DNA of 64,000 bases, from assembly GCF_017874735.1 (NCBI RefSeq), contig NZ_JAGGLV010000002.1, positions 310,001 through 374,000 of the forward strand, read 5' to 3'. The position numbers and the translations under genes are program-made. This document shows positions 43,087 to 51,420 of this stretch, piece after piece. The notes under the pieces were generated by a model. That model worked only from the letters and a program-made list of their open reading frames with translations. It made no database searches and was not told where the DNA came from. How positions within the stretch are numbered: position 1 is the first letter of the stretch; every line of letters begins with the position of its first letter. Source of the stretch: Paenibacillus silagei (GTDB lineage Bacteria > Bacillota > Bacilli > Paenibacillales > Paenibacillaceae).

Positions 43087-43909
43087 GCCGCGCACGGTCC
43101 TTCCCGGCAGGAAGCGGACCGAGCAGCTGATGGACCGCCTGCTCTACATCCGGCTGGCGCATCAGGTATTCTCCGACCAGCACACCGGTTGCCCGTGTCT
43201 TGCGGAGATATGCAATATCCTCCGGCCCGGTAATCCCGCTCTCGCTGATTACCGGAAGACCGGCGGGCAGCAAGGCTGCCAGCTCCTCCGTAGCGGAGAG
43301 TGAGGTTTCGAACGTCTTGAGATTCCGGTTATTGATGCCCAGCAGAACGCCGGGATGTTCAGCCTTACCAGTAGACAGTACCGTCTCCAATTCAGTGCGG
43401 TCATGGACCTCAATCAGGATATCGAGTCCAAGCGCGGCAGCGGAGTCGGTGAACCCGGCGAGCTGCTGCGGGGTCAGAATGGCCGCAATCAGCAGAATCG
43501 CATCCGCGCCAAGCAGGCGGGCCTCGTAGATCTGCTTCTCATCAATGATGAAGTCCTTGCGCAGCAGCGGAAGCTTCACCGCCTCTCTTACCTGCTGCAG
43601 ATACACGCCGCTGCCCTGAAAATAATCCTTGTCCGTCAGCACGGACAGGCAATCGGCTCCTGCCGCTTCATAGCCCCGGGCAATCGTCACCGGATCAAAA
43701 TCGGCCCGGATCAGCCCCTTGGACGGTGAGGCCTTCTTCACCTCGGCGATCAGCCCCATCTCCCGGTTCCGGCGTTCAGTCAGAGCGCTGCGGAAGCCTC
43801 TGGTAGCAGGCAATGCGGCAATGGAGCGCTCCGCCGCGGCGAGCGAGAATTGCTGGCTTAACGCTTCTACCTCTTTCACTTTCGTGGCAACAATCCGGTC
43901 AAGATACAT
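43079..43909 (-). CDS. trpC: Indole-3-glycerol phosphate synthase
   Basis: ATG 43909 is preceded by AAAGGAG at 7 nt; a TTG two codons earlier is less likely. The 276 residues have AEVKKASPSKGLIR, LSVLTDKDYFQGS, LLRKDFIIDEKQIYEA, INNRNLKTF and SESGI, the full set of barrel-end motifs. Monofunctional, unlike the TrpC-TrpF fusion of enterics. Overlaps trpD by 11 bp. Confidence 0.95.
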   Translation of the reverse strand: MYLDRIVATKVKEVEALSQQFSLAAAERSIAALPATRGFRSALTERRNREMGLIAEVKKASPSKGLIRADFDPVTIARGYEAAGADCLSVLTDKDYFQGSGVYLQQVREAVKLPLLRKDFIIDEKQIYEARLLGADAILLIAAILTPQQLAGFTDSAAALGLDILIEVHDRTELETVLSTGKAEHPGVLLGINNRNLKTFETSLSATEELAALLPAGLPVISESGITGPEDIAYLRKTRATGVLVGEYLMRQPDVEQAVHQLLGPLPAGKDRARHD

Positions 43910-44939
43910 AATCAAGCTCCTTTGTCATCGCTTTTAACTGTTCCAGCTTGCGCAGGGCCGCCCCTGAATCCACAACCTCTCTGGCACGGTCCACGCCTTC
44001 CTTAAGTGTATCCGCCAGACCGGCGACATAGATGCAGGCCCCGGCATTCGCCAGTACGATATCACGGTACGGATTGATATTACCCTCCAGCACTGTAGTG
44101 ATAATCGCCGCATTCTCAGCAGCAGCGCCGCCCATGACGTCCTCCAGCGGATGCTGGCTGAGGCCAAGCTCCTGCGGTGTAATTTCGTAGGTGGTGACTA
44201 CGCCCTGCTTCAGCTCGGAGACCTGCGTCGGTGCCGAGATGCTGATCTCATCCAGGCCGTCCAGGCTGCTCACAATCATCGCCCGCTTGGAGCCGAGCTC
44301 ACCCAGGACCTTGGCAACCGTCTCTGTCTTATTGCGGTCATAAATACCCATCAGCTGCCGGTCTGCTCCGGCCGGATTGGTCAGCGGGCCCAGCATATTG
44401 AAGACCGTCCGCACACCCAGCTCACGGCGGGGAGCAGCGGCATGCTTCATGGACGGATGATAGATTTGAGCGAACAGGAAGCAGATGCCGATACTGTCCA
44501 GACATTGCCGCGCCTGCTCTGCATTCAGATGAATATTGACGCCGAGCGCTTCCAGCACATCTGCACTGCCCGCTCTCCCGGACGCAGAACGGTTGCCATG
44601 CTTCGCCACTCTTACAGAAGCAGCGGAAGAGATGATCGCCGAAGCTGTGGAGATATTGAATTTATGAATACCGGAGCCGCCCGTGCCGCAGGTGTCCAGC
44701 AGCTGGCTCCGCTCGGTAAGCACCTGTGTGCCGAAACCGCGCATCGCCTCTGCGAAGCCGGTGATTTCTTCAACGGTCTCGCCTTTGATCCGCAGCGCGG
44801 TCAACAGCGATCCGATCTGTGCGGGTGAAGCTGCACCTTCCATAATCGTGCCCATAATCTCGCGGGCCTGTGTACGGGTAAGATCCTTTCCCTCGATTAA
44901 ACCGGCAATTCCTGATTGTAGTAACTGGCTTGCGTCCAT
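43899..44939 (-). CDS. trpD: Anthranilate phosphoribosyltransferase
   Basis: The 346 residues show the PRPP site DTCGTGGSGIHKFNIST, KHGNRSASGRAGSADVLEALG and FLFAQIYHPSMKHAAAPRRELGVRTVFNMLGPLTNPA. It is monofunctional (not fused to TrpG). ATG 44939, 78 bp after the trpE stop, with no terminator in between. Confidence 0.96.
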   Translation of the reverse strand: MDASQLLQSGIAGLIEGKDLTRTQAREIMGTIMEGAASPAQIGSLLTALRIKGETVEEITGFAEAMRGFGTQVLTERSQLLDTCGTGGSGIHKFNISTASAIISSAASVRVAKHGNRSASGRAGSADVLEALGVNIHLNAEQARQCLDSIGICFLFAQIYHPSMKHAAAPRRELGVRTVFNMLGPLTNPAGADRQLMGIYDRNKTETVAKVLGELGSKRAMIVSSLDGLDEISISAPTQVSELKQGVVTTYEITPQELGLSQHPLEDVMGGAAAENAAIITTVLEGNINPYRDIVLANAGACIYVAGLADTLKEGVDRAREVVDSGAALRKLEQLKAMTKELDYVS

Positions 44940-45017
44940 AGTTCATGTCCTCCTAAAATTTTTAAGTTTTATGGAGCATTCTCTGCTCTTCTGATCTCGT
45001 CTCTGCTAATTCCCGGT

Positions 45018-46571
45018 TCACGGGGTATATTCATACATATAATCCTGGTTAATGACCTGCTTCTCCTTCGTTTCAGCGGGGAACATCGCTTCCGCCATTC
45101 GGATTGCTTTCAGCATTCCCTTGGCCTTGTTCACTGTCTCCTCATATTCCTTCTCAGGCACAGAATCCCAGACGATTCCTGCTCCAGCCTGCACATAAGC
45201 GCGGCCTTTGCGGAAGATAATTGTACGGATCGTGATGCAGGAATCCATATTCCCGGAGAAGCCGAGATATCCGATCGCTCCGGCATAAGCCCCGCGGGCT
45301 TCCCGCTCCAGCTCGGCAATAATCTCCATCGCCCGCAACTTCGGCGCTCCTGATACCGTACCTGCCGGAAGGCAGGAGAGGAAGGCATCGAAGAAATCCT
45401 TATCCTCTGCCAGCGTTCCGGTCACATTCGAGACCAGATGCATGACATGCGAGTACTTCTCGATCTCCATAAATGTATTGCATTTCACGCTGCCGAATTT
45501 CGAGACCCGGCCGAGATCATTGCGGCCCAGGTCGACCAGCATCAGATGCTCCGCACGTTCCTTCTCGTCCTCCATCAGCTCAGTGGCGAGCTGATGATCC
45601 TCTGCCGCGCTCGCTCCGCGCGGCCGGGTTCCGGCAATCGGCCGGGTCTCCACCCGTCCGCCGTCCACCTTGACCAGCGCTTCCGGCGAGGTGCCGACGA
45701 TGATCTCCTCATCCATTTTGAGATAATACATATAAGGGGATGGGTTCAGAATGCGCAGCATCCGGTACACATGCAGCGGAGAGACCTCGGTCTCGATATG
45801 CATCCGCTGTGACAGCACCACCTGGAAGATATCTCCGGCACGGATGTATTCTTTGGCCTGCTCTACGTTACTTATATACTGCTCCTTGGTGAGATTCGAG
45901 TGAATATCTCCCAGCTCGATATCCTGCGGAATGCTGCGGCGGTTGACGTTCTCCTTCGGGCCTTCCTTTTGCAGCTCCTCTGCCAGATTCACTAAGCGAT
46001 TGCTCAGTTCCTCATAGTTAGCCCGGATATCCGAATCCGTATCGCCATCCTTGATATGAAGATTGCCCACGAGCAGGATCTGCTGCTTCACATGATCGAA
46101 GACGATAATGCGGTCACAGAACATGAAGCGGATGTCATCCATATTCAGGTCATCTACCGCATGCGCGGATAGCTTCTCATAATACTGCAGCAGATCGTAG
46201 CCGAAGAATCCGATCGCTCCGCCCGTGAAGGGGGGCATGCCGTCCAGCTTGGGACTGCGGTAGGAACGGAGCAGCGCTTTCAGCTCCTCGACAGGTTTGC
46301 CGGACAGCTGTTTTTTCTCGCCGCCGACCTCCACCTGGATCTTCCCCTTTTTGCCGGAGATCATCAGGAACGGATCACTGCCGATAAAAGAATAACGCGC
46401 CCATTGAATGCCGCCCTCTACACTCTCCAGCAAAAATGCGCGATCCTGCTCTGCAAACCGCTGGAACAGCCGGATCGGCGTTTCCATATCAGCCAGCAAT
46501 CTTGTTACAACCGGGATCAGATTGTATTCTTGCGACAGCGACACCACTTCTTCAATGCTCGGATTCGTCAC
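45018..46571 (-). CDS. trpE: Anthranilate synthase component I
   Basis: Uses chorismate and ammonia/glutamine to form anthranilate. The start is GTG 46569-46571, with AGGAGG 8 nt upstream. The 517 residues have the chorismate-binding C-terminal half (SPYMYYLKMDEEIIVGTSPEALVKV, GTRPRG, DLGRNDLGRV, LPAGTVSGAPKLRAMEII, RKGRAYVQAGAGIVWDSVPEKEY). The LLES tryptophan-feedback element (AFLLESVE) is intact. No trpG lies in the operon, as in B. subtilis, where the amidotransferase is shared with folate synthesis. It is the first gene after the TRAP-controlled leader. Confidence 0.96.
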   Translation of the reverse strand: MTNPSIEEVVSLSQEYNLIPVVTRLLADMETPIRLFQRFAEQDRAFLLESVEGGIQWARYSFIGSDPFLMISGKKGKIQVEVGGEKKQLSGKPVEELKALLRSYRSPKLDGMPPFTGGAIGFFGYDLLQYYEKLSAHAVDDLNMDDIRFMFCDRIIVFDHVKQQILLVGNLHIKDGDTDSDIRANYEELSNRLVNLAEELQKEGPKENVNRRSIPQDIELGDIHSNLTKEQYISNVEQAKEYIRAGDIFQVVLSQRMHIETEVSPLHVYRMLRILNPSPYMYYLKMDEEIIVGTSPEALVKVDGGRVETRPIAGTRPRGASAAEDHQLATELMEDEKERAEHLMLVDLGRNDLGRVSKFGSVKCNTFMEIEKYSHVMHLVSNVTGTLAEDKDFFDAFLSCLPAGTVSGAPKLRAMEIIAELEREARGAYAGAIGYLGFSGNMDSCITIRTIIFRKGRAYVQAGAGIVWDSVPEKEYEETVNKAKGMLKAIRMAEAMFPAETKEKQVINQDYMYEYTP

Positions 46572-46613
46572 TTGGGTAACCTCCTAGGGGATAACGGATA
46601 TTGTCCGAAATAC

Positions 46614-46640
46614 AGAAAAACCTCTACCGGAGTAGAGGTT
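46614..46640 (-). terminator. trp leader attenuator terminator
   Basis: On the minus strand AACCTCTAC (46640-46632), TCCG loop, GTAGAGGTT (46627-46619), then T-rich. The 5' arm plus loop contains CTCTACTC (46637-46630), exactly complementary to GAGTAGAG inside the TRAP site (46840-46833), so the two structures are mutually exclusive. Confidence 0.85.
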
Positions 46641-46661
46641 TGTTGATAGTCAGTATGTGAA

Positions 46662-46742
46662 TTAGCGCCTCGGACCGGCATGAACCCAATCGAATGCTAG
46701 AGATTCCTCCATGGATACAGGGATAGCGCAGATGCAACTCAT
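46662..46742 (-). CDS. Possible 26-codon trp leader peptide
   Basis: An open frame between the TRAP site and the terminator starts at ATG 46742 and ends with TAA 46662-46664. It reads MSCICAIPVSMEESLAFDWV, then HAGPRR, with a single Trp codon seven codons from the end. A second in-frame ATG lies at 46712. No good ribosome binding site is visible for either (TTAGG abuts the first ATG), so translation is doubtful. If translated, ribosome position could add tRNA-Trp sensing to the TRAP control. Confidence 0.35.
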   Translation of the reverse strand: MSCICAIPVSMEESLAFDWVHAGPRR

Positions 46743-46812
46743 CCTAAGTTACGGCTATACAGGTATACCAAAAAAGAACACTGACAATCAAGGGTCTGCT
46801 CTGCAATAGGTC

Positions 46813-46871
46813 CTACACTCAGCTCAACTATACTCTACTCAACTCATTCTAAACTCTGCTTTACTCGGCTA
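46813..46871 (-). promoter_or_regulatory. TRAP (MtrB) binding site of the trp operon
   Basis: On the minus strand eleven canonical (G/U)AG triplets (7 GAG and 4 UAG) plus one AAG are spaced by 2-3 nt: TAG-cc-GAG-ta-AAG-ca-GAG, then TAG, GAG, GAG, GAG, TAG, GAG, GAG, TAG. Eleven triplets is the number bound by the TRAP 11-mer, and B. subtilis has the same 7:4 composition. With tryptophan, TRAP would wrap this RNA and free the distal terminator arm; without it, GAGTAGAG can pair with that arm and allow read-through. mtrB itself is at 57103-57351. Confidence 0.9.
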
Positions 46872-46876
46872 ACTTC

Positions 46877-46906
46877 ACTATACATGATGACGGTAGTCAT
46901 TGACAA
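46877..46906 (-). promoter_or_regulatory. Candidate trp promoter
   Basis: On the minus strand TTGTCA (46906-46901), 18-bp spacer, TATAGT (46882-46877). A start about 7 bp downstream would place the first UAG triplet at the very 5' end. A second -10-like TATAGC lies at 46920-46915. Which is used is not decided by the sequence. Confidence 0.5.
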
Positions 46907-46925
46907 CCCCGCGGGCTATAATTTA

Positions 46926-47297
46926 TTACTTGCTCTGTGAGAGATCCGGGCGAAGCCGCTGGGCTTCATTCAGATACACATGACGGATATCGCGCTGGGA
47001 TTTGTCGGTGTTCACCTGCACCATCAGGCGGATGCAATTCGGCAGGCTGCCCTTCACAGGGATCTCCACGGAACACATCAGCGGAACCATCTCCCAGCCT
47101 TCAATCTCACGGATCGCCCGTGCCGGGAAGGTTGCATCCAGATCAGCAGTCATCGTAATCCACACACTGCAGATATCCTCTGCGATCACATCATTGCGCT
47201 CCACAATTTCCCTCAGCAGGATCACCGTTTCACGTAAAATTTCCGTCTCTTCATTCTGGGTTACGGTCGTTGCACCGCGTATGCCCCGGTTCACCAT
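46926..47297 (-). CDS. aroH: Chorismate mutase (AroH type)
   Basis: Converts chorismate to prephenate for Phe and Tyr. The 123-residue trimeric-type enzyme begins MVNRGIRGATTVTQNEETEIL and has AEDICSVWITMTADLDATFPARAIRE, with the active-site Arg and Cys/Glu residues of the AroH family (RGAT, PLMCSVEIPV, CIRLMVQVN). ATG 47297 follows AAGGAGG and overlaps the aroB stop. The trp promoter lies between aroH and trpE, so the distal trp genes can be read from both the aro and trp promoters. Confidence 0.95.
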   Translation of the reverse strand: MVNRGIRGATTVTQNEETEILRETVILLREIVERNDVIAEDICSVWITMTADLDATFPARAIREIEGWEMVPLMCSVEIPVKGSLPNCIRLMVQVNTDKSQRDIRHVYLNEAQRLRPDLSQSK

Positions 47298-48394
47298 GGG
47301 CTCCCCTCCTTCTTAAGCTGGGCTATGACTTCTGAGACATCGCTTGCCTGCACATCACTGATGATACTTACTTCACCAATGGCCTCCGGCACGATAAAAG
47401 TCATTCGGCCTTCCTTGAATTTCTTGTCATGCATCATCGCTTCCATCAGTTCTTCCCCGCTGTATTGCGAAGGAAGCCGGGTGGGCAGCGACAAAGCGGT
47501 GAGCATCGACACTGTGTCCTCGTAGATCTGTCTGTCCCGGCCCAGCTTCGCTGCGAGCAGAGCAGATCCGGCCATCCCGATCGCAATCGCCTCTCCATGC
47601 AGGAAGGTGCCATAGCCGCCGACAGCTTCAATGGCATGTCCGATGGTATGCCCCAGATTCAGAATCGCACGCTGTCCGTGCTCGCGTTCATCACCGCCGA
47701 TGACCTCCGCCTTGATGGCACAGCCGCGTTCCAGCGCATATCCCAGCGCCTCGGGGTCCAGTGCCAGCAGCTCCTCCGCATGCCCCTGGCACCAGTAAGC
47801 GAACTCACGGTCCAGAATCAGCCCGTGCTTGACCACCTCAGCCAGGCCTGAAGCGACCTGCCGGGGTGGAAGCGTAGCTAAGGTGTCCAGATCATATAAC
47901 ACCATAGATGGCTGATAAAAGGCACCCAGCATATTCTTGGCCAGCGGATGGTTAACGGCCACCTTGCCGCCTACACTGCTGTCATGGGCGAGTATGGTCG
48001 TTGGAATCTGCATGAACCCGATTCCCCGCATATAAGATGCAGCAACGAAGCCAGCCAGATCGCCAACGACTCCCCCGCCAAGCGCCAGCACGGCTGAGCT
48101 GCGGTCCAGACCTCCTTGAATCGCTGTGGTAATGACTTCTTCATAGACGGCTAGTGACTTCGAAGCTTCACCCGCCTGAATGACATGGCTGACCACCGTA
48201 TATCCGCTGCTGCGGAGGGAAGTCTCCACCTGCTCCAGATAACGCGGCGCTACTTCGGTATCACTGACCACCAGCAGCGGGCTGCGCTGCGCGAATCCGG
48301 CTTCGGTGCAGCGTTCGCCGATACTCTGCAGCAGACCGCTGCCGATATAAATCGGATAAGAACGTTCCCCTAAGTCAACAGTAATGCTGCGCAT
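47291..48394 (-). CDS. aroB: 3-dehydroquinate synthase
   Basis: The second shikimate-pathway step (DAHP to 3-dehydroquinate), NAD- and metal-dependent. ATG 48394 begins MRSITVDLGERSYPIYIG, one base after the aroC stop; the longer frame inside aroC was rejected. The 367 residues carry GGGVVGDLAGFVAASYMRGI, PTTILAHDSSVGGKVAVNHP, KNMLGAFYQPSMV, and metal ligands in EVIGGDEREHGQRAILNLGHTIGHAIEA and LHGEAIAIGM. Confidence 0.96.
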   Translation of the reverse strand: MRSITVDLGERSYPIYIGSGLLQSIGERCTEAGFAQRSPLLVVSDTEVAPRYLEQVETSLRSSGYTVVSHVIQAGEASKSLAVYEEVITTAIQGGLDRSSAVLALGGGVVGDLAGFVAASYMRGIGFMQIPTTILAHDSSVGGKVAVNHPLAKNMLGAFYQPSMVLYDLDTLATLPPRQVASGLAEVVKHGLILDREFAYWCQGHAEELLALDPEALGYALERGCAIKAEVIGGDEREHGQRAILNLGHTIGHAIEAVGGYGTFLHGEAIAIGMAGSALLAAKLGRDRQIYEDTVSMLTALSLPTRLPSQYSGEELMEAMMHDKKFKEGRMTFIVPEAIGEVSIISDVQASDVSEVIAQLKKEGSPW

Positions 48395-48395
48395 C

Positions 48396-49565
48396 TTAGT
48401 AGCTCTCCAGCTGAGCCAGGTAATTATTGTAGTTCGCGCGGATCTCTTCCAGAGAGTCACCGCCGAATTTATCCAGGAACGCCTTGGCAATCTCCCAGGC
48501 TACTACACTCTCCAGTACGACACAAGCTGCCGGAACGGCACAGGCGTCTGAGCGCTCCACCTGGGCTGTGAACGGCTCCTTCGTGTCGATATCCACACTC
48601 TGCAGCGGTTTGTACAGCGTCGGGATCGGCTTCATTACCCCTCTGACGACCACCGGCATTCCATTGGTCATTCCGCCTTCGAACCCGCCCAGCCGGTTGC
48701 TCGCCCGGTAGTAGCCCTGCGAGGCTTCATACATAATCTCGTCATGGACCTGTGAGCCGCGCAGCTTCCCGGCTTCGAAGCCGATCCCGATCTCCACGCC
48801 CTTGAAGGCATTGATCGACATCACGGCTCCGGCGATGGCACCATCCAGCTTGCGGTCGGACTGTACATAACTGCCAAGGCCAATAGGCAGACCTTCGACA
48901 ATACATTCCACAATCCCGCCGATGGAGTCGCCTTCTTCCTTGATCTTGTCTATGTAAGCCTCCATCTTCTGCTCCGTCTCCTTGTCCACTACCCGCACAG
49001 AGGATTCTTCAGTCCGGGCAATCAGCTCATCGATAGGCAGATCGTTAGCCGGTGCTTCAATCTCTCCGATCCGGATGACTTGTCCGGCAATCTTCACTCC
49101 GAAGGCTGCAAGCAGCTGACGGGCTACTCCGCCTACGGCTACTCTTGCTGCCGTCTCACGGGCGCTGGAGCGCTCCAGCACGTTGCGCAGATCGGTATGG
49201 TTATACTTAAGTCCGCCGTTCAGGTCCGCATGACCGGGACGCGGACGGTTCACCCGGCGCTTCTCTTCATCACTGCCCGGAATCGGCTCAATGTTCATAA
49301 TGTTCTTCCAGTGTGTCCAGTCCTTGTTCTCGACTATCAGCGCTACAGGAGCTCCGGTAGTATAGCCGTGGCGTACACCGCCGGCAATCTGGGCAGTATC
49401 CTTCTCAATCTGCATCCGGCGTCCGCGGCCGTAGCCCTTCTGTCTCCGGTGCAGCTGGAAATTAAGCTCTTCAAAGTCAAGTGTCAAATTACTGGGCAAT
49501 CCCTCAATAATGGCTGTAAGCTGGGGGCCGTGCGTCTCCCCCGCTGTTAAATAGCGTAAACTCAT
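48396..49565 (-). CDS. aroC: Chorismate synthase
   Basis: The last shikimate step (EPSP to chorismate, reduced FMN). ATG 49565 gives [20 protein letters not shown], with AAGGGGG upstream, rather than six codons earlier. The 389 residues contain [48 protein letters not shown] and the C-terminal [14 protein letters not shown]. In B. subtilis nomenclature it is aroF. It is the first gene of the aro-trp supraoperon and is preceded by an excellent promoter. Confidence 0.96.
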   Translation of the reverse strand: MSLRYLTAGETHGPQLTAIIEGLPSNLTLDFEELNFQLHRRQKGYGRGRRMQIEKDTAQIAGGVRHGYTTGAPVALIVENKDWTHWKNIMNIEPIPGSDEEKRRVNRPRPGHADLNGGLKYNHTDLRNVLERSSARETAARVAVGGVARQLLAAFGVKIAGQVIRIGEIEAPANDLPIDELIARTEESSVRVVDKETEQKMEAYIDKIKEEGDSIGGIVECIVEGLPIGLGSYVQSDRKLDGAIAGAVMSINAFKGVEIGIGFEAGKLRGSQVHDEIMYEASQGYYRASNRLGGFEGGMTNGMPVVVRGVMKPIPTLYKPLQSVDIDTKEPFTAQVERSDACAVPAACVVLESVVAWEIAKAFLDKFGGDSLEEIRANYNNYLAQLESY

Positions 49566-49626
49566 GCTGCGTTCCCCCTTCACACTTTTGGACTGTAAAC
49601 CGCTAAAATGTTAAATGTCTTTGCTT

Positions 49627-49655
49627 ATTATAGTATAGGCTCTCCGCTTTGACAA
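49627..49655 (-). promoter_or_regulatory. Sigma-A promoter of the aro supraoperon
   Basis: On the minus strand TTGTCA (49655-49650), exactly 17 bp, TATAAT (49632-49627), about 62 bp before aroC. A near-consensus, strong constitutive-type promoter. Confidence 0.85.
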
Positions 49656-49689
49656 GAAAGCAATAGCCCGGCCCGCTGCTTATATTTGA

Positions 49690-49733
49690 ACAAAACAAGC
49701 GCCGCTTCTGCTCTTTCGAGTAGAAGCGGCGCT
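49690..49733 (-). terminator. Terminator between the small helical gene and aroC
   Basis: AGCGCCGCTTCTGCTC (49698-49713) pairs over 16 bp (one G-T) with 49718-49733 and a TTTC loop. It is followed by TTGTTTTG on the minus strand. Confidence 0.9.
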
Positions 49734-49748
49734 GCTGTGCTCCCCCGT

Positions 49749-49925
49749 TCAGGAGCCTGTCTCCAGACTGTCGCTGCCTGGTGCCGGAAGGCGGCCGCCG
49801 GTTCTGCCCTCTTCCGCAGTAAGCAGGCTCTGGAGCTGCAGCTCCTCGATGCCGAGAATCTGCCCGCATTCGCGGACGGTGAGGAATCCCCGCCGGTAGG
49901 CGGTGATGACCTTGCTTTTGTCCAT
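49749..49925 (-). CDS. Small 58-residue helix-turn-helix-like protein
   Basis: A frame from ATG 49923-49925 to TGA 49749-49751 encodes MDKSKVITAYRRGFLTVREC followed by GQILGIEELQLQSLLTAE. The helix-turn-helix-like segment (AYRRGFLTVRECGQILGIEELQLQSLL, written here in two parts) resembles small phage or sigma-adaptor-like folds. AAAGG lies 12 nt upstream, which is weak. The strong terminator 16 bp after the stop supports a real transcript end. It lies between cheR and aroC. Function unknown; a DNA- or RNA-binding role is inference. Confidence 0.6.
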   Translation of the reverse strand: MDKSKVITAYRRGFLTVRECGQILGIEELQLQSLLTAEEGRTGGRLPAPGSDSLETGS

Positions 49926-50033
49926 CTGGGTTAACGACCTTTCACTTGGCGTTAGGTTTCTTCCTACTTCCCAGTATCACTGAAAAGCGCGTAAAGTATA
50001 CCCTGCACCAAGGGAGACTCCAACAGACTACGG

Positions 50034-50837
50034 CTATTTCTTGCGGTAAAAGAAGGTTTCGGTCGACTCGAAGCCATACTGCGCCGGTGTGAAGATCTGC
50101 TCCGTGCTGCCCACGAACAGATAGCCCCCGGGCCGCAGACTGGCCGAGAATTTGTGATACAGCTTATTCTTGGCTTCTTCCGTGAAGTAGATCATGACAT
50201 TACGGCAGATAATCAGATCGAAGCCTTCGTCGAATTTATCCAGCAGCAGATTCTGCTTGCGGAAATCGATATTCTTCTTCAGTCCTTCACTGACCTTGAA
50301 GACCGGGCCTTCCGGTGTAAAATACCGGTCTGCCACATCTTTGGGCACATCCTTCAAGGAGCGCTCCAGATAGATCCCCTGCTTCGCTTTGGCCAGTGCC
50401 CCATCATCAATATCTGTAGCCAGAATGCCGGTCTGGGCCAGAATATTCTTGTCCGAGAGAATCATCGCCAGCGTATAAGGCTCTTCTCCCGTTGAACAGG
50501 CGGCACTCCATAGCTTCAGTCTGCGGCCGGAGCGCTGAAGATCCGGCAGAATCACATCCCTCAGCACTTCCCAGCGGTTCGGATTCCGCCAGAATTCGGA
50601 GACATTGATGGTCATGCGGTCCAGGAACTCATAGAACAGAGCCTTGTCCTTCATCATTGCCGCATAGAACTCGTTAAAGGTATTGTAGCCGTTCTTCATA
50701 CGGAGCGTCGTCAGCCGCCGCTTCATCTGTGCTTCCTTATACTGCGCAAGGTCAATGCCTGTGCTTTGTTTGATATTATGAATAAATCCGGTGTAATCAG
50801 GGTCCGGGGTTAATGAGGATTCTTCACGTTCAGCCAT
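50034..50837 (-). CDS. cheR: Chemotaxis protein methyltransferase CheR
   Basis: Methylates glutamates of chemoreceptors using S-adenosylmethionine. ATG 50837 follows GGAG at 7 nt and begins MAEREESSLTPDPDYTGF; the longer frame into ndk was rejected. The 267 residues have the N-terminal helical domain (YKEAQMKRRLTTLRMKNGYN), ITINVSEFWRNPNRW-type motif (TINVSEFWRNP), the SAM site LWSAACSTGEEPYTLAMIL and IICRNVMIYFT. As in B. subtilis it is isolated from other che genes, between ndk and the aro operon. Confidence 0.93.
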   Translation of the reverse strand: MAEREESSLTPDPDYTGFIHNIKQSTGIDLAQYKEAQMKRRLTTLRMKNGYNTFNEFYAAMMKDKALFYEFLDRMTINVSEFWRNPNRWEVLRDVILPDLQRSGRRLKLWSAACSTGEEPYTLAMILSDKNILAQTGILATDIDDGALAKAKQGIYLERSLKDVPKDVADRYFTPEGPVFKVSEGLKKNIDFRKQNLLLDKFDEGFDLIICRNVMIYFTEEAKNKLYHKFSASLRPGGYLFVGSTEQIFTPAQYGFESTETFFYRKK

Positions 50838-50865
50838 AATAATCTCCTGTCTCCTGCCTGGATGC

Positions 50866-51309
50866 TTACATCCAGGCCGCGATGTCTTTATGATACTGTG
50901 CCAGCTCATCCGGAGCGAAGAAATTGGCGATCTCACGTGCTGCACTGTCCGGTGAGTCCGATCCGTGGATCAGATTAAGCGGAGTATGGCTGGCATAATC
51001 CCCGCGGATGGTGCCTGGCAGGGCCTCACCGACTTTGGTTTTGCCGATCAGGAGACGGGATAATGCGATGACATCATCGCCTTCCCACACCATGGCGAAC
51101 ACAGGGCCGGAGGTAATGAAGCTTACCAGCTCCGGGAAAAAATCCTTGCCGTCATGCTCCGCATAATGCTTCTTAGCCTGCTCCTCAGTAACGGTAATCA
51201 GCTTGGCAGCGACCAGCTTGAATCCCTTGTCTTCCAGGCGGGCGACGATGCGTCCGATTAGTCCGCGCTGTACACCATCCGGTTTGATCATCAGATACGT
51301 TTGTTCCAT
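50866..51309 (-). CDS. ndk: Nucleoside-diphosphate kinase
   Basis: Transfers the gamma-phosphate among NTPs. ATG 51309 gives the family start [19 protein letters not shown] (147 residues). The phosphohistidine lies in NLIHGSDS, with [13 protein letters not shown] and RGDYA also present. GGAG precedes the start. It lies 28 bp before cheR and downstream of hepT, matching B. subtilis order. Confidence 0.96.
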   Translation of the reverse strand: MEQTYLMIKPDGVQRGLIGRIVARLEDKGFKLVAAKLITVTEEQAKKHYAEHDGKDFFPELVSFITSGPVFAMVWEGDDVIALSRLLIGKTKVGEALPGTIRGDYASHTPLNLIHGSDSPDSAAREIANFFAPDELAQYHKDIAAWM

Positions 51310-51420
51310 AGAGTCACTCTCCAATTTCCCTTATTCTAAATGAATGGGCTGTTTATGGTCTGATATTATCAGAAACCCCGGCATCTGTGAACGTAAATTT
51401 GCAGATAATTTCTTATATCT

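Noticed and set aside
44940..45017. trpG between trpE and trpD
   Set aside because: The gap is only 78 bp with no coding capacity. As in B. subtilis, the amidotransferase must be encoded elsewhere.
47298..48490. aroB starting upstream at 48490
   Set aside because: The extension lies within aroC and lacks homology. ATG 48394 begins with the conserved AroB N-terminus.
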